Positions 1 through 10,177 of a stretch of DNA of 64,000 nucleotides are shown here, one piece after another. The translations under genes were made by a program, and so were the position numbers. Source of the DNA: Streptomyces sp. NBC_01454 (GTDB lineage: Bacteria; Actinomycetota; Actinomycetes; Streptomycetales; Streptomycetaceae); NCBI RefSeq assembly GCF_036227565.1, contig NZ_CP109460.1, positions 4,588,001 through 4,652,000 of the forward strand, in the 5' to 3' direction. The notes under the pieces were generated by a model, which saw only the letters and a list, made by a program, of their open reading frames with translations, did not search any database and was not told the DNA's origin. Each line of letters begins with the position of its first letter. Positions within the stretch are counted from its first letter, which is position 1.

Positions 1-13
1 GGGTTCGGGGGCC

Positions 14-1321
14 GTGTCGGGTACCTCCCTCAGCCGGGTGACCCTGGTGGGCGAGCGGCGGCGGGTCGATCTCGTGCTCCCCGCCCAGGAGTCCCTCGGC
101 GTGCTGTTGCCGGAGGTCCTGCGGCTGCTCGGCGACCGGCCGGGCCAAGAACCGCCGGCGCGGCGGCTGATGGCCGCGGACGGGTCGGTGCTGTCGCACG
201 ACGACTCCCTCGCCTCGGCGAAGGTGCCCGACGGGGCCGAGCTGCGGCTCGTACCGGAACACGGGACACCGGCGGCCGCACACGACGCGACGGACGAGGT
301 CGCCGACGAACTGCGGGTGCGCGGCCGGCGCTGGGGCGCGTGGAGCCGGACGTGGACGGCCGGTGCCGCGAGTGTGCTGCTGGCCGTCATCGCCGGTACG
401 GCGGCGGCGAGTTGGTACGGACCCGGTGCCGCCGCGCTCTGGCTCGGGATCGCCGGCGCACTGGCCGCGGCCCTCGGCGCCTGCTGCGCGGGGCTCGGCC
501 GGCGGCCGCTGCACACCGCGCTCCTGCTGCTGGGCGGCGCGCTCGGCGTGCTCGCCTCGTGGCAGGCCTCCCCGGCCGGCGCGGCACGGCTGGCGGCCGT
601 CGGACTGACCGTCGCGGCCGTGCTCGCGCTGCTCGGGGTCTGCACGGGGCTGGGCCGCGGCGGACTCGTCGGCGCGGCGGCGGTCGCCTGCGCGGTGGGC
701 GCCTGGGAGGCCGGGCTGGCGCTGACCGGTGTGGCACGTACGGGAGTTGTGCTCGGCGCGCTCTCGGTGCTCGTGCTGGGGTATCTGCCCCGGCTGGCGC
801 TGCGGGCGGCGGGGCTGACCCGGCTCGACGACCGGCACTCCGGCGGTGCGCCGGTGAGCCGTCACCAGGTGGCGACCGCCCTGGGCGCGACCCATCGCGG
901 GCTCGCGCCGGCCACCGTCGCCGTGGCGGTCTGCGCGGGAGCGGCGGGCGTGCTGGCCGCGGGTGCGGGGGACGGCTGGTCGGCCGCCGCCGCGGCCCTG
1001 TTGTGCGGGGTCACGCTGTCGCGTGCGCGGGCCTATCCCCTGGCGGTCGAGGTCCTCGCCCTGCTGGCGGCCGGTACGGCGATCGGGGTGTGCCTGACGC
1101 TGCGGTGGGCGGCCGGTTCGGGGGATCCGGCGGGCGCGCTGGCCGTGTTGTGCGTGCTGGCGGTACTGCCGCTCGGGGCGCTCGCGCCGCGGTTGCCGGA
1201 GCACGTACGGGCCCGGCTGCGCCGGCTGTTGAATCTCGTCGAGTCGGTCGGTGTGGTGGCGCTGATCCCGGTGGCCCTCGGGGCGTTCGGGGTCTACAGC
1301 GGGCTGCTGCACACGTTCTGA
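14..1321 (+). CDS. Type VII secretion (ESX) integral membrane protein, EccD-like
   Basis: Probable EccD, the multi-span channel subunit of an ESX/type VII secretion system in the cytoplasmic membrane. Residues about 5-85 look like the ubiquitin-like (YukD) domain at the N-terminus of EccD proteins. From about residue 110 to the end there are roughly ten or eleven long hydrophobic segments rich in Ala, Leu and Val, with basic loops between them. The 435 residues are slightly short for the family. The GTG at 14 is the first start available, but the window edge is so close that the true start could lie upstream. The next gene, an ATPase, begins 19 bases downstream and is probably in the same operon. 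The family call rests on architecture rather than an alignment. Confidence 0.75.
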   Translation: MSGTSLSRVTLVGERRRVDLVLPAQESLGVLLPEVLRLLGDRPGQEPPARRLMAADGSVLSHDDSLASAKVPDGAELRLVPEHGTPAAAHDATDEVADELRVRGRRWGAWSRTWTAGAASVLLAVIAGTAAASWYGPGAAALWLGIAGALAAALGACCAGLGRRPLHTALLLLGGALGVLASWQASPAGAARLAAVGLTVAAVLALLGVCTGLGRGGLVGAAAVACAVGAWEAGLALTGVARTGVVLGALSVLVLGYLPRLALRAAGLTRLDDRHSGGAPVSRHQVATALGATHRGLAPATVAVAVCAGAAGVLAAGAGDGWSAAAAALLCGVTLSRARAYPLAVEVLALLAAGTAIGVCLTLRWAAGSGDPAGALAVLCVLAVLPLGALAPRLPEHVRARLRRLLNLVESVGVVALIPVALGAFGVYSGLLHTF

Positions 1322-1340
1322 GCCGGAGGCGGAGACGGAC

Positions 1341-2963
1341 ATGGCAGCGGAGGGACCAGTGGCGGCGGACGGGCCGGCGGGGAACGACGCGCAGTACGAG
1401 CTGCTGCGTGAGCAGGGTGGGGGAGCGATGACGCCGGGGCACGCGGGCGATGCCGGATCCGGACCCGGAGCCGGACCCGTATCCGGAGCCGCCTTCGTCG
1501 AGGCGAATGTGTGGGACATCCCCACGACCTCGATGGCGGAGCCGGCCGCGACCGGGGGGACGGCCGGGCCGCCCGCGGGGGCCATGCCGCCGACCGCCCA
1601 TGCGGCCGCGCCCCGACCCGGCAGCGCGCCGCACCCACCGGTTCCTCCCTCCTTTCCCTCCTTTCCCTCCGCTTCCTCCTCTTCCTCCCATGCGCCGGGC
1701 CCTTCCGCGTATCCGCCCGCGCCTTTCGCGTATCCGCCGGCTCCCTCCGCGTATCCGCCCGTGCCTTCCGTCCCGCCGCAGGCGCCCGCGGCCGCTGCCC
1801 CCGCTGTCCCCGTTGCCCCCGTTGCCCCCGGGGCGGCTCCCCACCCGGCGCCGCCCCCGGAGGCCGCCGCGCCCGGTGCAGCCCCCGTGCACACGCCGAC
1901 TCCCGTGCACACGCCGACTCCCGTGCACGCACCCACTCCCGTGCACGCACCCGCTCCCGTCCGCGGGACCTCCCCGGTGCGGAGGTCCGGGCCCACCCCC
2001 GTCTCCGTACCGCTGATGCCGCCCGAGCTGGACGCGCTGCGGAGCAAGCCGCGGCACGGGGAGTCCGTCACCCAGCGCGCGGGGCGGGTCGTCCGGCGGG
2101 CGATCGCCTCCTCGCCCGCGGCGGAGACCACCGCCGTCACGCAGGCCGGGTACGCCATCCAGCAGCCGGTCACCACCGGCCGGCAGATCTCGGTGACCAG
2201 CATCCGGGGCGGTGCGGGCAAATCCACGGTGTCCGCGCTGCTGGCCCTCACCTACGCGCACTACCGCGCCGATCCGGTGCTGGCCGTCGAGGCCGATCCG
2301 GCGCTCGGCACGCTCCCGCACCGGCTGGGCGCGACGGAGGTGCGCTGGTCCGGCACCGACCTGGCGCAGATAGTCGATCCGTCGATGCTGATCACGGACC
2401 TGACCGGGTACCTGATTCCGTTTCCGGGCGGCGGCTGGCTGCTGCCCGGCAGCCAGGGCGCCATCGGCACCCGCCTGGACATCGACACCTACCGGGTCGT
2501 GATGACCTCGCTGCGCCGGTACTTCGCGACCACGGTCGTCGACTGCGAGACGCTGCCCGCCGAGGTGGCGCGCACCGCGCTGGTGACGACGCAGGCCCGG
2601 ATCCTGGTCTGCCCGGCGACCCCGGAGGGCGTGGCCGCCACCCGCTCCGTCCTGGACTGGGTCGGTGGCCTGCACCCCCGGATGCTGCCGACGACGGTCG
2701 TGGTGCTCAGCCATGCCGCGCCGGACACCGGGCTCGATGTCCGCAAGGCCGCCGAGCACCTCGGCGTCGGCGGCGCGGTGGTGCTTCCGCTTCCCTACGA
2801 CCGCCATCTCGCGGCGGGCGGGGCGATCCGTACGGAGCTGCTGGGCGAGCGGACGCTGCAGGCGGCGGCGCGGATCGCCGCCGAGGCGATGAACCGGGCG
2901 GTTTCACGGGCTGAGAACGGCCGGCCGGGGACGGGTCAGGACGCCCCGCCGCCGGCCCGGTGA
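1341..2963 (+). CDS. MinD/ParA-like ATPase with proline-rich N-terminus, ESX-associated
   Basis: Likely a cytoplasmic MinD/ParA-type P-loop ATPase. Residues 1 to about 230 are low-complexity, rich in Pro, Ala and Ser, with tandem peptide repeats, and probably disordered. The ATPase domain follows, with the P-loop RGGAGKST near residue 290 and the MinD-like segment VEADPALGTLPHRLG about 30 residues later. The signature lysine of the deviant Walker A (KGGxGK) is Arg here. C-terminal motifs such as CPATPEG and VLPLPYD fit the MinD fold. It lies directly behind the EccD-like gene; proline-rich MinD-like ATPases next to ESX genes are common in actinobacteria. The role is inferred from context only. 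Confidence 0.75.
   Translation: MAAEGPVAADGPAGNDAQYELLREQGGGAMTPGHAGDAGSGPGAGPVSGAAFVEANVWDIPTTSMAEPAATGGTAGPPAGAMPPTAHAAAPRPGSAPHPPVPPSFPSFPSASSSSSHAPGPSAYPPAPFAYPPAPSAYPPVPSVPPQAPAAAAPAVPVAPVAPGAAPHPAPPPEAAAPGAAPVHTPTPVHTPTPVHAPTPVHAPAPVRGTSPVRRSGPTPVSVPLMPPELDALRSKPRHGESVTQRAGRVVRRAIASSPAAETTAVTQAGYAIQQPVTTGRQISVTSIRGGAGKSTVSALLALTYAHYRADPVLAVEADPALGTLPHRLGATEVRWSGTDLAQIVDPSMLITDLTGYLIPFPGGGWLLPGSQGAIGTRLDIDTYRVVMTSLRRYFATTVVDCETLPAEVARTALVTTQARILVCPATPEGVAATRSVLDWVGGLHPRMLPTTVVVLSHAAPDTGLDVRKAAEHLGVGGAVVLPLPYDRHLAAGGAIRTELLGERTLQAAARIAAEAMNRAVSRAENGRPGTGQDAPPPAR
1707..1769 (+). repeat. Three 21-nt tandem repeats within the ATPase gene
   Basis: Three imperfect 21-nt units beginning gcgtatccgcc encode AYPP(A/V)P-type heptads in the disordered N-terminal region of the MinD-like ATPase. 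In-frame repeats of this kind change length easily by slippage. Confidence 0.8.
1884..1955 (+). repeat. Four 18-nt tandem repeats within the ATPase gene
   Basis: Four units of 18 nt (cccgtgcacacgccgact and variants) encode PVHTPT/PVHAPT hexapeptides. Units 1 and 2 are identical and units 3 and 4 differ at a few bases. They lie in the proline-rich linker of the MinD-like ATPase. Confidence 0.85.
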
Positions 2964-2964
2964 C

Positions 2965-2990
2965 GGGGTGGCCGACGGCCGTCGCACCCC
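2965..2990 (+). terminator. Hairpin after the MinD-like gene
   Basis: GGGGTG (2965-2970) pairs with CACCCC (2985-2990) around an inner CGAC/GTCG stem, with a 2-nt bulge. It lies two bases after the stop codon and has no T-tract, as is usual for high-GC actinomycete terminators. It separates the ESX pair from the nuo cluster. Confidence 0.55.
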
Positions 2991-3129
2991 CTGGTTCGTC
3001 CGCTCTGTGAGACAGCTGCTGAGACCACCGGACGCGCGGTCTACGCTCCCTGCCGCCCAGGTAGGGCGAAGTGGGGACAAGCTCACCGTCGGCGACGACG
3101 CGGCTTCTCGGAGCAGCCCGGCCAGGGCC

Positions 3130-3135
3130 TAGACT
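3130..3135 (+). promoter_or_regulatory. Candidate -10 box for the nuo operon
   Basis: TAGACT matches the TANNNT -10 consensus, about 60 bases upstream of the nuoA GTG. No convincing -35 is visible, so this is a weak prediction. Confidence 0.35.
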
Positions 3136-3195
3136 CCCGTCCGTACAGATCGTCGAAGTCGTTGAACAAGCGCAGTCAGGGAGCGAGGGGCGGAC

Positions 3196-3597
3196 GTGGT
3201 GGACGCGACCGGACGCACCACCGTCGCCACGGAGTATTTCCAGGGTTACTCGGTCGTCGGGATCATCGCCGTGATCGGGGTGCTCTTCGTGGCCGTGGCC
3301 TTCGGTGCCGGGCGGCTGCTACGACCGGTGGTACCGACCCCCGAGAAACTGCTGACGTATGAATGCGGCGTGGACCCGGTCGGCGAGGGCTGGGCGCACA
3401 CCCAGGTCCGCTACTACGTCTACGCGTTCCTCTACGTCGTCTTCGCCGTCGACTCGATCTTCCTGTTCCCCTGGGCGACGGTCTTCGCCGCTCCCGGCTT
3501 CGGTGGTGTGACGCTGGTGGAGATGTTCATCTTCCTCGGCTTCCTCACCATCGGCCTGCTCTACGCATGGAAGAAGGGCGTCCTGGAATGGACGTGA
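3196..3597 (+). CDS. nuoA: NADH-quinone oxidoreductase subunit A
   Basis: Small membrane subunit of complex I. The 133 residues contain three hydrophobic helices and the conserved [13 protein letters not shown] loop of NuoA between helices 1 and 2, followed by [20 protein letters not shown]. It begins with GTG, preceded by the purine-rich stretch gagcgagggg. It is the first gene of a tightly packed nuo cluster; its stop overlaps the nuoB start by 10 bases, so the two are probably translationally coupled. NuoA helps connect the peripheral arm to the membrane arm near the quinone cavity. Confidence 0.95.
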   Translation: MVDATGRTTVATEYFQGYSVVGIIAVIGVLFVAVAFGAGRLLRPVVPTPEKLLTYECGVDPVGEGWAHTQVRYYVYAFLYVVFAVDSIFLFPWATVFAAPGFGGVTLVEMFIFLGFLTIGLLYAWKKGVLEWT

Positions 3598-4226
3598 ACC
3601 CCGCACCCCACGGGCCCGCAGCCGCGTCCGAGGGCGCCGGCCCCGAGTTCCTGCCGGAGCCGCGGCGCCTGGGCACCCTCGCCCGGCTCGCGCCCGAACC
3701 GATGAAGGTGGTCCTCAACTGGGGCCGCCGCTACAGCCTGTGGGTCTTCAACTTCGGTCTGGCCTGCTGCGCCATCGAGTTCATCGCCGCGTCCATGGCG
3801 CGGCACGACTTCATCCGGCTCGGCGTGATCCCGTTCGCGCCCGGCCCGCGCCAGGCCGACCTGATGGTCGTCTCCGGCACGGTCACCGACAAGATGGCGC
3901 CGGCGGTCAAGCGGCTCTACGAGCAGATGCCCGAGCCGAAGTACGTCATCTCCTTCGGGGCCTGCTCCAACTGCGGCGGCCCCTACTGGGATTCGTACTC
4001 GGTCACCAAGGGCGTCGACCAGATCATTCCGGTGGACGTGTACGTCCCGGGCTGCCCGCCGCGGCCGGAGGCGCTGCTCCAGGGCATCCTCAAGCTCCAG
4101 GAGAAGATCGCCCGTGAGTCGCTGGGGGAGCGGTACGCGCAGGGCGGCACCGCCCGGCCCTCGGCGGCCGCGCTGCGCAGCGGACTTGTCACGCCGCCCG
4201 CGCCGGCGGGGGAGGAACCCCGATGA
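3588..4226 (+). CDS. nuoB: NADH-quinone oxidoreductase subunit B (N2 cluster protein)
   Basis: Carries the terminal 4Fe-4S cluster N2 that passes electrons to quinone. Family features are the paired cysteines in LACCAIEF, the [10 protein letters not shown] segment and [10 protein letters not shown]. The 212-residue protein starts at ATG 3588, inside the end of nuoA; upstream in-frame starts would run far into nuoA. The last 30 residues or so are a loosely conserved tail. The nuoC ATG overlaps its stop (ATGA). All cluster ligands appear present, so it should be redox active if it finds a NuoD partner, which this cluster does not encode. Confidence 0.95.
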   Translation: MDVNPAPHGPAAASEGAGPEFLPEPRRLGTLARLAPEPMKVVLNWGRRYSLWVFNFGLACCAIEFIAASMARHDFIRLGVIPFAPGPRQADLMVVSGTVTDKMAPAVKRLYEQMPEPKYVISFGACSNCGGPYWDSYSVTKGVDQIIPVDVYVPGCPPRPEALLQGILKLQEKIARESLGERYAQGGTARPSAAALRSGLVTPPAPAGEEPR

Positions 4227-5551
4227 GCGAGCAGCCCGCGAATCCCGAGCAGCCCGCGAATCCCGAGCAGCCGGGGAAGCCCGAGCAGCAGCCGGCGGGT
4301 GCCGAGCAGGCGGAAGCCCAGGAGCAGCCGGTAGCCCCCGAGCGGCCCGCACCCGAGCCCGTCGTCGGCTGGCTCCCGCGGCCCGCGAGCGAGATCTTCG
4401 GCACCGGGGCCACGGCGGAGCTGGCCTATGACCTGCTGACCGTCGACGTCCCGGCGGACGGCTGGCTCACCGCGCTGACGGCCGCCCGCGACGACCTCGG
4501 CTGCAGCTATTTCGACTGGCTGAGCGCCGTCGACGAACCCGGCACCGGCTTCCGGGTCTGCGCCCATCTCGTGCGGGTGGCGCGCCCCGGCACGGTCCGC
4601 CGGCTGATCGTACGGACGACCGTGCCGCACGAGGCGGCCGCGCTGCCCACCGCCCTCGCGGTCTACCCGGGCGCCGGCTGGCACGAGCGCGAGACCCACG
4701 AGATGTTCGGCGTCGACTTCACCGGCCATCCGCACCTGGTACCGCTGCTGCTCCCCGACAGCTTCGAAGGCCACCCGCTGCGCAAGGACTTCGTGCTGGC
4801 GGCGCGGGTCGCGAAGGCGTGGCCGGGGGCCAAGGAGCCCGGGGAGCCTGCGGCGGGTGCGGCGCACGGCGGGCCCAAGCGCCGTCAGATGCTGCCCCCG
4901 GGCGTCCCGGACCCGAACGAATGGGGCCCGCTGAAGGGCCAGCTGCCGCCGGCACCGGCGCGTCCGGCGCGGGGTGCGCGGGCCGCGGGCGGTGCCGGTG
5001 CGGCCGGTGGTACCGCGGGCGAGCGCCCGGCCCGGCGGACCCGGACCGCCGGCGCGGGCTCGGCCGGTCAGCAGGCGGCGGGCGAGGCCGCGGGGACGCC
5101 GGAGGCTCCGGCGGCCCCGGCCACGCCGGCCACCGCGCCGGGGACCGAACGGCCGGAGCGCCCGGCCCGACGTACGCGGTCCGCGAGCGCCGGCTCGGCC
5201 AGCCAGCAGCAGCCGGCGGAAGCGGCCCCGGCCCCGGCCGCGGAGCCCCCGGAGACGACCCCGGAGACCCCGGAGACCCCGGAGACCCCGGAGACCCCGG
5301 AGACCCCGGAGACGACCCCGGCGGCCGCCCCGAAGGCGGCGCCCCCGCGCTCCGCCGATGCACCGTGGCACCACGCCCGTCCGGCCTTCGACGAGTCGGG
5401 GGAGCCGGGGAAGCCGGGGAAGCCGGGGAAGCCGGGGGAGCCGGGGAAGCTGGAGGAGTCCGCGCAGCCCGGGCCGGAGAGCGAACCGCCTGAGCCGCCC
5501 GGCCACGCGGCGGACGAGTCCCAGGAACCGGAAGGAGGCGACACCCCATGA
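4223..5551 (+). CDS. nuoC: NADH-quinone oxidoreductase subunit C with long low-complexity tails
   Basis: Residues about 45-200 are a NuoC (30 kDa) domain, with the signature region [13 protein letters not shown] followed by [23 protein letters not shown]. The other half is unusual. The N-terminus has about 40 residues of NPEQP-type repeats. The C-terminus has about 240 residues rich in Ala, Pro and Glu, including a run of PET triplets and a run of GKP/GEP triplets. At 442 residues it is about twice the usual NuoC length, and no NuoD (49 kDa) domain is fused. It overlaps nuoB and nuoH by 4 bases each. The tail is probably disordered and cytoplasmic; its role is unknown. Confidence 0.88.
   Translation: MSEQPANPEQPANPEQPGKPEQQPAGAEQAEAQEQPVAPERPAPEPVVGWLPRPASEIFGTGATAELAYDLLTVDVPADGWLTALTAARDDLGCSYFDWLSAVDEPGTGFRVCAHLVRVARPGTVRRLIVRTTVPHEAAALPTALAVYPGAGWHERETHEMFGVDFTGHPHLVPLLLPDSFEGHPLRKDFVLAARVAKAWPGAKEPGEPAAGAAHGGPKRRQMLPPGVPDPNEWGPLKGQLPPAPARPARGARAAGGAGAAGGTAGERPARRTRTAGAGSAGQQAAGEAAGTPEAPAAPATPATAPGTERPERPARRTRSASAGSASQQQPAEAAPAPAAEPPETTPETPETPETPETPETPETTPAAAPKAAPPRSADAPWHHARPAFDESGEPGKPGKPGKPGEPGKLEESAQPGPESEPPEPPGHAADESQEPEGGDTP
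5259..5314 (+). repeat. 9-nt tandem repeat in nuoC (Pro-Glu-Thr triplets)
   Basis: Repeated ccggagacc units encode successive Pro-Glu-Thr triplets in the NuoC tail. The DNA repeat is nearly perfect, which suggests recent expansion by slippage. Confidence 0.8.
5398..5451 (+). repeat. 9-nt tandem repeat in nuoC (Gly-Lys/Glu-Pro triplets)
   Basis: Units of ggggaagccg type encode a collagen-like G-K-P/G-E-P run in the NuoC tail, close to the end of the gene. Confidence 0.75.
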
Positions 5552-6516
5552 GCGACGCGCTCGACATCGCGCTGCGCCTCGTCGCCGTCTTCGTCGTCTT
5601 CCTGGTGTTCCCGCTGGTCATCGGGCAGACCGAGCACAAGGTCATGGCCCATATGCAGGGCCGCCTCGGCCCCATGTACGCGGGCGGGTTCCACGGCTGG
5701 GCGCAACTGGTCGCCGACGGGGTGAAGTTCGCGCAGAAGGAGGACATCGTCCCGGCCGGCGCCGACCGGCGGATCTTCCAGCTCGCGCCCGCCGTCGCCC
5801 TGCTGCCCTACCTCCTGGTCCTGGTCGCCATCCCGATCGGCCCGCACAATGCCGTCGGACAGGCGCTGGACGCGGGGATCTTCTTCGTGCTCGCCGTCAT
5901 GGGCGTCGGCGTGCTCGGCTCGCTGATGGCGGGCTGGGCCTCGGCGAACAAGTTCTCATTGCTCGGCGGGCTGCGCACGGCCGCCCAGCTGCTCGCCTAC
6001 GAGCTGCCGATGCTGCTCGCCGCGGCCTCGGTCGCGATGGCGGCCGGCACCCTCTCCCTGCCCGGCATCCTCGAAGCCTTCCACTGGTGGTGGGTGCCCT
6101 GGCAGATCGTCGGCGGCGTCGTCTTCTTCACCGCGGGACTCGCCGAGCTGCAACGGCCGCCGTTCGACATGCCGGTCGCCGACTCGGAGATCATCTTCGG
6201 TGCCTACACCGAGTACACCGGACTGCGCTTCGCGCTCTTCCTCCTCGCCGAATACGCGGGCATCGTCGTCCTCTCCGCCCTGACCGCCGTCCTCTTCCTC
6301 GGTGGCTGGCACGGCCCGTTCGGCGCCGACGGCCTGGGCTGGCTGTGGACGCTGGTGAAGACCGTGATCCTCGCCTTCGGCGTCATCTGGCTGCGGGTGA
6401 CCTACCCGCGGCTGCGCGAGGACCAGCTGCAAAAGCTCGCCTGGACGGTCCTCATCCCGCTCTCGCTCGCCCAGATCGCCCTCACCGGCGTCGTCAAGGT
6501 GGTGATCTCGTCATGA
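5548..6516 (+). CDS. nuoH: NADH-quinone oxidoreductase subunit H
   Basis: Membrane subunit that forms much of the quinone-access cavity at the junction of the two arms. The 322 residues contain about eight hydrophobic helices. Conserved segments include the QGRLGP motif near residue 34, [19 protein letters not shown], and the NuoH signature [20 protein letters not shown]. It starts at the ATGA overlap with nuoC and ends in a TCATGA overlap with nuoI, which fits one co-translated operon. Confidence 0.96.
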   Translation: MSDALDIALRLVAVFVVFLVFPLVIGQTEHKVMAHMQGRLGPMYAGGFHGWAQLVADGVKFAQKEDIVPAGADRRIFQLAPAVALLPYLLVLVAIPIGPHNAVGQALDAGIFFVLAVMGVGVLGSLMAGWASANKFSLLGGLRTAAQLLAYELPMLLAAASVAMAAGTLSLPGILEAFHWWWVPWQIVGGVVFFTAGLAELQRPPFDMPVADSEIIFGAYTEYTGLRFALFLLAEYAGIVVLSALTAVLFLGGWHGPFGADGLGWLWTLVKTVILAFGVIWLRVTYPRLREDQLQKLAWTVLIPLSLAQIALTGVVKVVISS

Positions 6517-7103
6517 GCTTCCCCGGTTCCGGCCTCGCCAAGGGGCTGGCCGTCACCCTGCGGACGATGACGAAACGATCGGTCACCGCGCAGTACCCGG
6601 ACGTCCAGCCCGACCTCCCGCCCCGCACCCGCGGCGTCATCGGGCTGTTCGAGGAGAACTGCACGGTCTGCATGCTCTGCGCCCGCGAGTGCCCGGACTG
6701 GTGCATCTACATCGACTCCCACAAGGAGACGGTGCCGCCGGCCGCCCCCGGAGGCCGCGAGCGCAGCCGCAATGTGCTGGACCGCTTCGCCATCGACTTC
6801 GCGCTGTGCATGTACTGCGGGATCTGCATCGAGGTCTGCCCCTTCGACGCGCTCTTCTGGTCACCGGAGTTCGAGTACGCCGAGACGGACATCCGCGAGC
6901 TGACCCACGAGCGCGACAAGCTCCGCGAATGGATGTGGACCGTGCCCGAGCCGCCGGCGCTCGACCCGGCGGCCGAGGACCCCAAGGAACTCACCGCCGC
7001 CCGCAAGACGGCGGACAAGCTCGCCGCGCAGCAGGCGGCGGAAGCCGAGGACCGGGAAGAACCGCAGCAGGACCGGCCGGAGCGCCCAGGGGAGGCAACG
7101 TGA
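6513..7103 (+). CDS. nuoI: NADH-quinone oxidoreductase subunit I (2x 4Fe-4S)
   Basis: Peripheral-arm ferredoxin-like subunit with two 4Fe-4S clusters (N6a/N6b). The first CxxCxxCxxxC motif is C50, C53, C56 and C60; the second is C99, C102, C105 and C109. The ATG at 6513 overlaps the nuoH stop, and the stop overlaps the nuoJ GTG (GTGA). The last 60 residues or so form an acidic, Ala/Glu-rich extension with heptad-like spacing, not needed for cluster binding. NuoI normally passes electrons from NuoG to NuoB; NuoG is not encoded here. Confidence 0.95.
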   Translation: MSFPGSGLAKGLAVTLRTMTKRSVTAQYPDVQPDLPPRTRGVIGLFEENCTVCMLCARECPDWCIYIDSHKETVPPAAPGGRERSRNVLDRFAIDFALCMYCGICIEVCPFDALFWSPEFEYAETDIRELTHERDKLREWMWTVPEPPALDPAAEDPKELTAARKTADKLAAQQAAEAEDREEPQQDRPERPGEAT

Positions 7104-7723
7104 CGCTCGCCGCCACCGCAGCCGGCCACGGGTTCCTCTCGCCCAGCGGCGTCGAGATCGCCTTCGTCCTCGTCGGGATCGCCACCCTCGGCGCGGCCCT
7201 GCTGACCGTCACCACCCGGCAGCTGGTCCACGCCGCCCTCTGGCTGGTCGTCGCCCTCGGCGGGATCGCCGTGGAATACCTGCTCCTGACGGCCGAGTTC
7301 ATCGCCTGGGTGCAGGTACTGATCTACGTCGGCTCGGTCGTCGTCCTCCTGCTCTTCGGGCTGATGCTCACCAAGGCGCCCATCGGCCGTTCCCCGGACG
7401 CCGATTCGGGCAACCGCTGGGCCGCCCTCACGGTGGCCCTCGCCTCGGCGGTCACGCTGGTCTGGGTCGTCGTGGACGCCTTCCGCGCCACCTGGATCAC
7501 CCTCGACGGCGCCGCCCAGGGCTCCACCGAGGTCACCGGGCGCAGCCTCTTCCAGTACTGGGTGCTGCCCTTCGAGGCCCTGTCCGTGCTGCTGCTGGCC
7601 GCGCTCGTCGGCGCGATCGTGCTGTCCCGCAGGACCGGCGAGGGCAAGGCCCCGGCGGCGGCCCTCGACAACGGTGCCGCCCGCGCCCCCGCCGCCCCCG
7701 CTCCACGGGAGGAGCAGCGCTGA
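7100..7723 (+). CDS. nuoJ: NADH-quinone oxidoreductase subunit J
   Basis: Antiporter-associated membrane subunit. It starts at GTG 7100, which overlaps the nuoI stop, giving 207 residues. Five hydrophobic helices are visible, with the conserved stretch [20 protein letters not shown] of the third helix and the following [11 protein letters not shown]. The C-terminal 40 residues are an Ala/Pro-rich cytoplasmic tail. Its TGA shares one base with the nuoK ATG, and a GGAGGAG Shine-Dalgarno for nuoK lies inside the end of nuoJ. Confidence 0.95.
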   Translation: MTLAATAAGHGFLSPSGVEIAFVLVGIATLGAALLTVTTRQLVHAALWLVVALGGIAVEYLLLTAEFIAWVQVLIYVGSVVVLLLFGLMLTKAPIGRSPDADSGNRWAALTVALASAVTLVWVVVDAFRATWITLDGAAQGSTEVTGRSLFQYWVLPFEALSVLLLAALVGAIVLSRRTGEGKAPAAALDNGAARAPAAPAPREEQR

Positions 7724-8085
7724 TGCATCTCGCCTATCCGGCGGTCCTCGCCGTCCTCCTCTTCTGCACCGGGCTGTACGGCGTCCTCGCGCGCCGCAAC
7801 GCGATCCTGGTGCTGATGTCCGTCGAGCTGATGCTCAACGCCGTCAACCTCAACCTCGTCGCCTTCGACGTCTGGCTGCGCGACACCCTGCACGCCGGCC
7901 AGGCGCTCACCCTCTTCACCATCGCCATCGCCGCCGCCGAGATCGGCATCGGACTGGCGATCGTGCTGCTCGTCTACCGCAACCGCGGCAGCTCCGACAT
8001 CGACCGGCTCCGTGACCTCGCCGAGAAGACGGGTGCCGCGGACGGGGAACCGCAGCCGGACACCACGGCGGAGGCCGCCGCGTGA
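7723..8085 (+). CDS. nuoK: NADH-quinone oxidoreductase subunit K
   Basis: Small three-helix antiporter-like subunit. The conserved helix 2 ([17 protein letters not shown]) carries the key glutamate near residue 29, and helix 3 contains the second conserved glutamate in [13 protein letters not shown]. At 120 residues it has the usual NuoK core of about 100 plus a short charged tail. It is coupled to nuoJ by a TGATG junction and to nuoL by GTGA. Confidence 0.96.
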   Translation: MHLAYPAVLAVLLFCTGLYGVLARRNAILVLMSVELMLNAVNLNLVAFDVWLRDTLHAGQALTLFTIAIAAAEIGIGLAIVLLVYRNRGSSDIDRLRDLAEKTGAADGEPQPDTTAEAAA

Positions 8086-10079
8086 CGCTCACGACCACTG
8101 CCGTTCTCGTTCCTCTCCTGCCCTTCCTCGGGGCCGTCGCCGGCTTTCTTCTGGGCCGCCGGGCACCCGGGTTCGTGCGGCCGCTGGCGGTGCTGCCGAC
8201 CCTGGCCGCCGCCGCCCTGACGGTGGTCGTCGCCGTCGGGCAGGGCACCGGCCCGGCCACCGACGTGGCCACCGAGCTCACCCCGACCGGCTCGATCCCC
8301 ATCGACCTGTCCCTGCACCTCGACGGCTTCGCGGTGCTGATCGCCGTCCTGGTCGGTGTCGTGGCGACCTGTGTGCAGGTCTACTCCACCGGCTATCTGC
8401 GCGACGACCGGCGCTACGCCTCCTACGCCGCGCTGGTCTCCCTCTTCACCTCCGCGATGCTGCTGGTCGTCTACACCGGCGACCTGATGGTGCTGCTGGT
8501 CGGCTGGGAAGTCATGGGCATCTGCTCCTACTTCCTCGTCGGCCACTACTGGGAGACCGAGGCCGCCCGGGCCGCCTCCCTCAAGGCCTTCCTCGTCACC
8601 AAGCTCGGCGACGTCCCCTTCCTCTTCGGCATCTTCGCGCTGGCCACCGACGCCGGAACCTTCCGCATCACCGGCATCCTCGGCTCCGTCGCCGGCGGCG
8701 GGCTGCACCACCCGACGCTGGTCGCGCTGCTGCTGCTGGCCGGTGTCGCGGGCAAGTCGGCGCAGTTCCCGCTGCACACCTGGCTCCCGGACGCGATGGC
8801 CGGCCCGACACCGGTCTCCGCGCTGATCCACGCCGCGACGATGGTGGCGGCCGGTGTCTATGTCGTGGCCCGTCTCCTCCCCGTCTTCGCCGCCTCCGCG
8901 GCGGCGCTGGTGGTGCTCGCCGTCATGGCCGCGATCACCATGGTCGGCTCCGCTCTGGCCGCGCTGGCCCAGGACGACATCAAGCGGGTCCTGGCCTATT
9001 CGACGGTCGGCCAGCTCGGCTACATGCTCGGCGCGCTGGCCGTCGGCGACCGCGGCGCCGCCGTCTTCCACCTCATCTCGCACGGTGCGTTCAAGGCCCT
9101 CCTCTTCCTCGGCGCGGGCGTGATCATCCACGCCGCGGGCACCAACTCGCTGGCCGCCATGTCCCGGATGGGCGGCCTGGCCCGGCGCATCCCGGACGCC
9201 TACTGGACCATGACGGTCGCGCTGCTCGCGCTCGCCGCCATCCCGCCGTTCGCCGGCTTCTTCTCCAAGGAAGCCGTCCTGGGCGCCGCCGAGCACGCCG
9301 CCACCGGCGACGCGCACGGCATCCCCGGCGCGGCCGGCTGGACGGTCCTGGTCTCCGGACTGCTCACCGCCCTCCTCACCGCGGCCTACGCCATGCGCCT
9401 GTGGCTGCGGGCCTTCCGCGGCAAGGGCGCCGAAGCCCCCGACCACGGCCGCCAGCCGGTCGTGATGAACGCCGTGCTGTGGGTGCTCTTCCTGCCGACC
9501 GCCGCGCTGGGCCTGGCCGCCCCGCTGCTGCCGCGGTGGTTCGACGGACGCTCGCTCGCGCCGACCCTGACCACCTCCGTCCTGGGCACCGGCGTCGCCC
9601 TCGTCGGCGGCCTGGTCACCTACGCCGCCTGGCGCCACACCACCGCCCTGGCCGCCCGCACCCCCATCGGTGCGGTCGTGGCCGACCCGGACGCCGGCCC
9701 CGAGGCCGCCGAGGAGACGGCCATCGCCACCCACGCCCCGGTCTACGGCGACAACGCCGGCGCTGCGGACCCGGCCGACCCCGGCCGCCTCCTCCTCGGC
9801 CCGCTCCAGCCGCACGCGGCCGTCGGCTTCCATCTCGACGCCGTCTACACGGCGCTGTTCGTGCGGCCCGTACGCGCCGCCGCCACCCTCGTCCGCTTCC
9901 TGGACCGCGAGGTCGTCGACACCTACGTCCGCGCCGCGGGCACCGCACCGCGCTGGCTGGGGGCCGCCGTCCGACGGGCCCAGACCGGAAACGTGCAGAC
10001 CTACCTCGGCGCACTGCTCGCCGGCTCGCTCGTGCTGGCCGTCGCCGCCGTCCTCGTCGCCACGGGCACGGGAGCCTGA
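8082..10079 (+). CDS. nuoL: NADH-quinone oxidoreductase subunit L (proton-pumping)
   Basis: Large distal antiporter-like subunit, 665 residues. It has the NuoL/Mrp core: [20 protein letters not shown] (conserved Glu on helix 5), [16 protein letters not shown] (conserved Lys), [19 protein letters not shown] and [17 protein letters not shown]. The C-terminal third is less conserved and includes the long lateral helix expected of NuoL. It starts with GTG overlapping the nuoK stop. The next gene, nuoM, is 98 bases away, the only real gap inside the nuo cluster. Confidence 0.96.
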   Translation: MTLTTTAVLVPLLPFLGAVAGFLLGRRAPGFVRPLAVLPTLAAAALTVVVAVGQGTGPATDVATELTPTGSIPIDLSLHLDGFAVLIAVLVGVVATCVQVYSTGYLRDDRRYASYAALVSLFTSAMLLVVYTGDLMVLLVGWEVMGICSYFLVGHYWETEAARAASLKAFLVTKLGDVPFLFGIFALATDAGTFRITGILGSVAGGGLHHPTLVALLLLAGVAGKSAQFPLHTWLPDAMAGPTPVSALIHAATMVAAGVYVVARLLPVFAASAAALVVLAVMAAITMVGSALAALAQDDIKRVLAYSTVGQLGYMLGALAVGDRGAAVFHLISHGAFKALLFLGAGVIIHAAGTNSLAAMSRMGGLARRIPDAYWTMTVALLALAAIPPFAGFFSKEAVLGAAEHAATGDAHGIPGAAGWTVLVSGLLTALLTAAYAMRLWLRAFRGKGAEAPDHGRQPVVMNAVLWVLFLPTAALGLAAPLLPRWFDGRSLAPTLTTSVLGTGVALVGGLVTYAAWRHTTALAARTPIGAVVADPDAGPEAAEETAIATHAPVYGDNAGAADPADPGRLLLGPLQPHAAVGFHLDAVYTALFVRPVRAAATLVRFLDREVVDTYVRAAGTAPRWLGAAVRRAQTGNVQTYLGALLAGSLVLAVAAVLVATGTGA

Positions 10080-10177
10080 CCGTGCCGCCATCCCCCGGGG
10101 GCCGACCCCCGCACCCCCAGCCGACAGCCCTCGTGGTCTGCCTCGCCGGAGCCGAAACCCTGAGGAGGGCCTGACCC

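Noticed and set aside
1884..5451. Tandem repeats as a possible CRISPR array
   Set aside because: The units are 9-21 nt, in frame, without spacers, and lie inside coding genes.
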